Below the pieces are notes generated by a model. It made no database searches. It worked only from the letters and a program-made list of their open reading frames with translations, and was not told the DNA's origin. From Candidatus Bathyarchaeota archaeon (GTDB taxonomy: Archaea; Thermoproteota; Bathyarchaeia; 40CM-2-53-6): 15,954 nt of DNA. This document shows, one piece after another, positions 13,522 through 15,954 of the stretch (position 1 is the first letter of the stretch; the number at the start of each line of letters is the position of its first letter). The position numbers and the translations under genes are program-made. The stretch covers positions 1 to 15,954 of the forward strand of contig VBBE01000116.1 of assembly GCA_005884605.1 (NCBI GenBank), read 5' to 3'.

Positions 13522-15645
13522 ATGCCCGCTTTGCGTAATTTTTCGCGGTTGAAATTTTTCTCCAAATCCGAGAAGCTTCTCGCTGTGGTAGCGATTTTTG
13601 TTATGGCGCTTCTCGTGGCACCACCTATGATTGCTCTTGGGGCGCCCCAGAATCCTAGCGCGAATTGGTTTGGTCCGAATGGCAACTACCCGTTCAACTG
13701 GGATTATGCAGACCAGAGTCAGATAACCTCCGCAAATGTTCAGAACCTGCAGATAAGCTGGGTCTACCCGGTCCCGGCAGGCCCGAGTGTCTATGGGCAA
13801 ACTACCGGTAATGACATCGTCGTCACGCCTGTGGTTGTGAATGGCATCTCGTACGTCATAACAGACTATCATCTGCTCATCGCACAAAATCTAAAGGACG
13901 GAGCCATCGTTTGGGAAAGACAGCTTCCCACCCAGACCTTCAAGGGGTTAGAAACGCTTTGGGACGCGGAGTTCGGCAATATTGGTGGCAACATCACCGG
14001 ACACTATCACGGGTTGTGGTATAGCTCGAGTATTCTTCACCAACCACTAATATGGCTCGAGACAAATAATAACACAGTGTACGCTTACAACGCGTTGAAC
14101 GGTGACCTAGCGCTTAAGATTCCGACGATTTTGGCCGGCGAGAAGATCCCTGGGAACTACGGCCTGTACGGCACCCAATCGCGTAGCCTTCTGATTGATG
14201 ATCAGCGTGGAATCCTGTTGGTTGGTTCCGGGGGAGAAGAGAGTTCGGCTGCTGGCCGCGGATACTTTGCAGCATACGACGTGAGCACGACTCCACCAAA
14301 GCTCATGTGGAGGAGCTTCATCCATGGGCCACAGGATGGAAGTGATCCTAAGTGGGCTGTCTCATCTGTTGCTAACATGTCTTACGCCTATATTTTCGAT
14401 GGGAAGGCCGCTGTCAACCTGAAGACCCTACCGAACTCTACACTCTATCAAGTGCTCTACAGGGATTGGGGCAACTTCGGGTTCAACGGGACGCATAGTT
14501 ATGCGGGAGTCGATACAGCCTGGGGTGGGTCATGGGCGATGGACCAGAAGTCTGGGATAGCGTACGTGGCAACGCAGCAACCGGGTGCTGATTGGAACGC
14601 GTCGACGAGGCCTGGACCTAACTTATGGAGCGATTCTGTCTTGGCAGTCGACGTGACATCTGGCAAATTCCTATGGGCCTTCCAGACTACTGCCCACGAT
14701 ACTTGGGACTGGGACTGCTCCTGGAGCATCATGTTAGCCAACGTCACGATTAACGGCCAGGAACAACCGGTCGTGTACAAAGGATGCAAGAATGGATACT
14801 TCTACGCGCTGTCTGCAAGGACGGGGGCCCTTCTCTGGTACTTCAACCCGCCAAACATTGCCAGAACCCGCTACAGCATGCTTTACAATCCGCTGAACGT
14901 CTCACAGATGAAGCTCCCATGGTCGAACTATCCGTCAACAGATACCTTCCTACAAAGTCCGGGGGGAGCTGGGGGATTTGAATCGAATCCAGCCTATAAC
15001 CCGAACACAGGTTTGGTCTACGTAGCCGCCTTTAACGCGCCAGGATGGACAAAGATCACACCAATAAAAGGACCAGGCGTCCCTTACAGTGCTGGAGGCT
15101 CGTCACCCACGGCTACTGGACCTCCACTAACGGACAATACGACTATCTATGCGCTCAATGGCAGCACAGGAAAAATCGTGTGGAGCTACTACATCCCGAA
15201 AATCGGTTATAGGGGGGGCCTCTCAACTACATCAGATCTCGTCATAGTACCGAGAGCGGACGGTAACCTCGACTTCATTAATGCGCAGACAGGGAAGCTG
15301 ATAATCGAGAAATTCATAGGATCTGCCTTGATAACGGAGCCTGCCGTGGCGGCAGATGCCAGCGGAAACATGGCGATTGTCCTACCCGCTTCGGGTTCAA
15401 CTATCGGTACCGGATTGTTAGTAGGCGCGGGCGTTTTCTCGCAAGCTCCAGGTTTCATGTTCGCGCTCAGTCCGGTCAATGCTGCTCAGGCAAGGACAGT
15501 GACGACGGAAAAAATAACCACTGTCACGACGACTATGAGCTCCGGCATTGATACGACAACATTCTATGCAGTGTCGGGTCTACTGGTGATCTTCGTGGTA
15601 GCAACCGGTGTTCTTGTCGTAAGGCGTGGGAAATCGACGGCCTGA
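13522..15645 (+). CDS. PQQ-dependent methanol/ethanol-type dehydrogenase, membrane-anchored, lanthanide-type active-site signature
   Basis: The 707-residue protein has an N-terminal signal segment (about 18-40) and a quinoprotein propeller with W-docking motifs (VLAVDVTSGKFLW, FYALSARTGALLW, IYALNGSTGKIVW). ADWNASTRPGPNLWSDSV leads into FQTTAHDTWDWDCSW. The catalytic base is expected at Asp396; Asp398, two residues on, is the position filled by the lanthanide ligand in XoxF/ExaF-type enzymes. A Thr-rich stalk (about 660-680) precedes a membrane helix (681-700) and RRGK, so the propeller should face outside, anchored at the C-terminus. Many N-glycosylation sequons fit this. Cys399 and Cys422 are conserved in the divergent paralogue and could pair. 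ATG 13522 abuts a TATA box, so TTG 13549 may be the real start. No PQQ synthesis or electron-acceptor gene is in the window. Alcohol substrate unknown. Confidence 0.85.
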   Translation: MPALRNFSRLKFFSKSEKLLAVVAIFVMALLVAPPMIALGAPQNPSANWFGPNGNYPFNWDYADQSQITSANVQNLQISWVYPVPAGPSVYGQTTGNDIVVTPVVVNGISYVITDYHLLIAQNLKDGAIVWERQLPTQTFKGLETLWDAEFGNIGGNITGHYHGLWYSSSILHQPLIWLETNNNTVYAYNALNGDLALKIPTILAGEKIPGNYGLYGTQSRSLLIDDQRGILLVGSGGEESSAAGRGYFAAYDVSTTPPKLMWRSFIHGPQDGSDPKWAVSSVANMSYAYIFDGKAAVNLKTLPNSTLYQVLYRDWGNFGFNGTHSYAGVDTAWGGSWAMDQKSGIAYVATQQPGADWNASTRPGPNLWSDSVLAVDVTSGKFLWAFQTTAHDTWDWDCSWSIMLANVTINGQEQPVVYKGCKNGYFYALSARTGALLWYFNPPNIARTRYSMLYNPLNVSQMKLPWSNYPSTDTFLQSPGGAGGFESNPAYNPNTGLVYVAAFNAPGWTKITPIKGPGVPYSAGGSSPTATGPPLTDNTTIYALNGSTGKIVWSYYIPKIGYRGGLSTTSDLVIVPRADGNLDFINAQTGKLIIEKFIGSALITEPAVAADASGNMAIVLPASGSTIGTGLLVGAGVFSQAPGFMFALSPVNAAQARTVTTEKITTVTTTMSSGIDTTTFYAVSGLLVIFVVATGVLVVRRGKSTA

Positions 15646-15776
15646 TTTCGGCCTTCGGGCGTCAGCGGTCACGTATGTGCGGTTCGGATTTGGCGCCCAC
15701 GGGCTGAACACCTCGCCGAAAGCTTGGTGCGTACACCCCCGCCCCTTCAACGGTCTTCTTTCGCGACCCGTATGTA

Positions 15777-15790
15777 GTTTTTTGTTTTAT
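15777..15790 (+). terminator. T-rich stretch, candidate archaeal terminator
   Basis: GTTTTTTGTTTTAT lies about 130 bases after the plus-strand quinoprotein stop and before the next gene. Archaeal RNA polymerase commonly terminates at such T-runs without a strong hairpin. It is the longest T-run I noticed in the window. Confidence 0.45.
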
Positions 15791-15800
15791 GCGCAAGAAG

Positions 15801-15808
15801 GCAATAAG
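15801..15808 (+). promoter_or_regulatory. Possible TATA box of the edge GNAT gene
   Basis: GCAATAAG is centred about 41 bases before the ATG at 15846, predicting a short leader of about 13-15 bases. It is a weak match. Confidence 0.25.
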
Positions 15809-15845
15809 TAGGGTCAAATCCAGATCTCCCATTCACGGTTTTGAT

Positions 15846-15954
15846 ATGCCTACGAAAGGCGCCAAAATTGGCCCATGTATCCTAAGCGGTCAATTCGTTC
15901 GTCTTGAGCCGCTTCGCAAAAGACATGTAGCTGAACTCTACAAAAGCGCTCGAA
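15846..15954 (+). CDS. RimJ/RimL-like GNAT acetyltransferase, N-terminal fragment cut by the window edge
   Basis: ATG 15846 opens a frame that stays open to the window end (36 codons). After MPTKGAKIGPCI it reads LSGQFVRLEPLRKRHVAELY, a close match to the usual start of RimJ/RimL-type GNATs (GxxVRLEPLxxxHAxxL). These acetylate ribosomal or other N-termini, or small amines. The acetyl-CoA loop lies beyond the edge. It is unrelated in subtype to the RimI-like gene at 10787. The match is short but distinctive. Confidence 0.65.
   Translation, partial: MPTKGAKIGPCILSGQFVRLEPLRKRHVAELYKSAR

Noticed and set aside
1..15954. CRISPR arrays, rRNA, integrase or phage genes
   Set aside because: No regularly spaced repeats, rRNA-like sequence, or integrase or phage structural motifs were seen; the only mobile-element signal is the transposase remnant.

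Overview
The window looks archaeal. AT-rich TATA-like boxes lie about 28-32 bases upstream of several start codons, which is the spacing of leaderless archaeal transcripts. Seven coding sequences appear to use TTG starts. The extracellular proteins carry many N-glycosylation sequons and Ser/Thr-rich stalks, and an IS6-like transposase remnant of archaeal type is present. Metabolic content (methanol/ethanol-family quinoproteins, a ribose-type ABC importer, acyl-CoA ligase subunits) would fit a heterotrophic Nitrososphaeria/Thaumarchaeota-like or related soil or sediment archaeon. No rRNA or tRNA is present to fix the lineage, so that placement is a weak inference.

Layout. (1) 180-2292: two overlapping genes for an ADP-forming acyl-CoA ligase of the succinyl-CoA synthetase type (ATP-grasp beta and phospho-His alpha subunits). 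(2) 2548-3705: a C45-type N-terminal-nucleophile amidohydrolase/acyltransferase with its own TATA box. (3) 3758-7240: two RbsC-like permeases and a double-domain RbsA-like ATPase in tight succession. (4) 7309-7933: a decayed IS6-like insertion sequence on the minus strand. (5) 7977-10144: a Tat-exported, membrane-tethered substrate-binding protein and a shortened polysaccharide-deacetylase-like protein, ending in a 3' hairpin. (6) 10145-10786: mostly non-coding, with a frameshifted remnant of a small gene and a doubtful 33-residue hydrophobic ORF. (7) 10787-11227: a RimI-like GNAT acetyltransferase. (8) 10769-13171 (minus) and 13522-15645 (plus): two divergent paralogous PQQ-type dehydrogenases. 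(9) 15846 to the edge: the start of a RimJ/RimL-like GNAT.

How the genes may work together (inference). The importer, C45 hydrolase and deacetylase-like protein could take up and cleave a C-N bonded (amide or N-acyl) sugar- or nucleoside-like compound. The acyl-CoA ligase could then activate a released acid. The two quinoproteins are a separate extracellular module. Each carries the Asp-x-Asp pattern that marks lanthanide-using methanol/ethanol dehydrogenases, and a strong near-palindrome lies just upstream of one promoter. The minus-strand paralogue has lost the membrane anchor and stop codon expected from its partner, and its reading frame runs antisense through the acetyltransferase gene.
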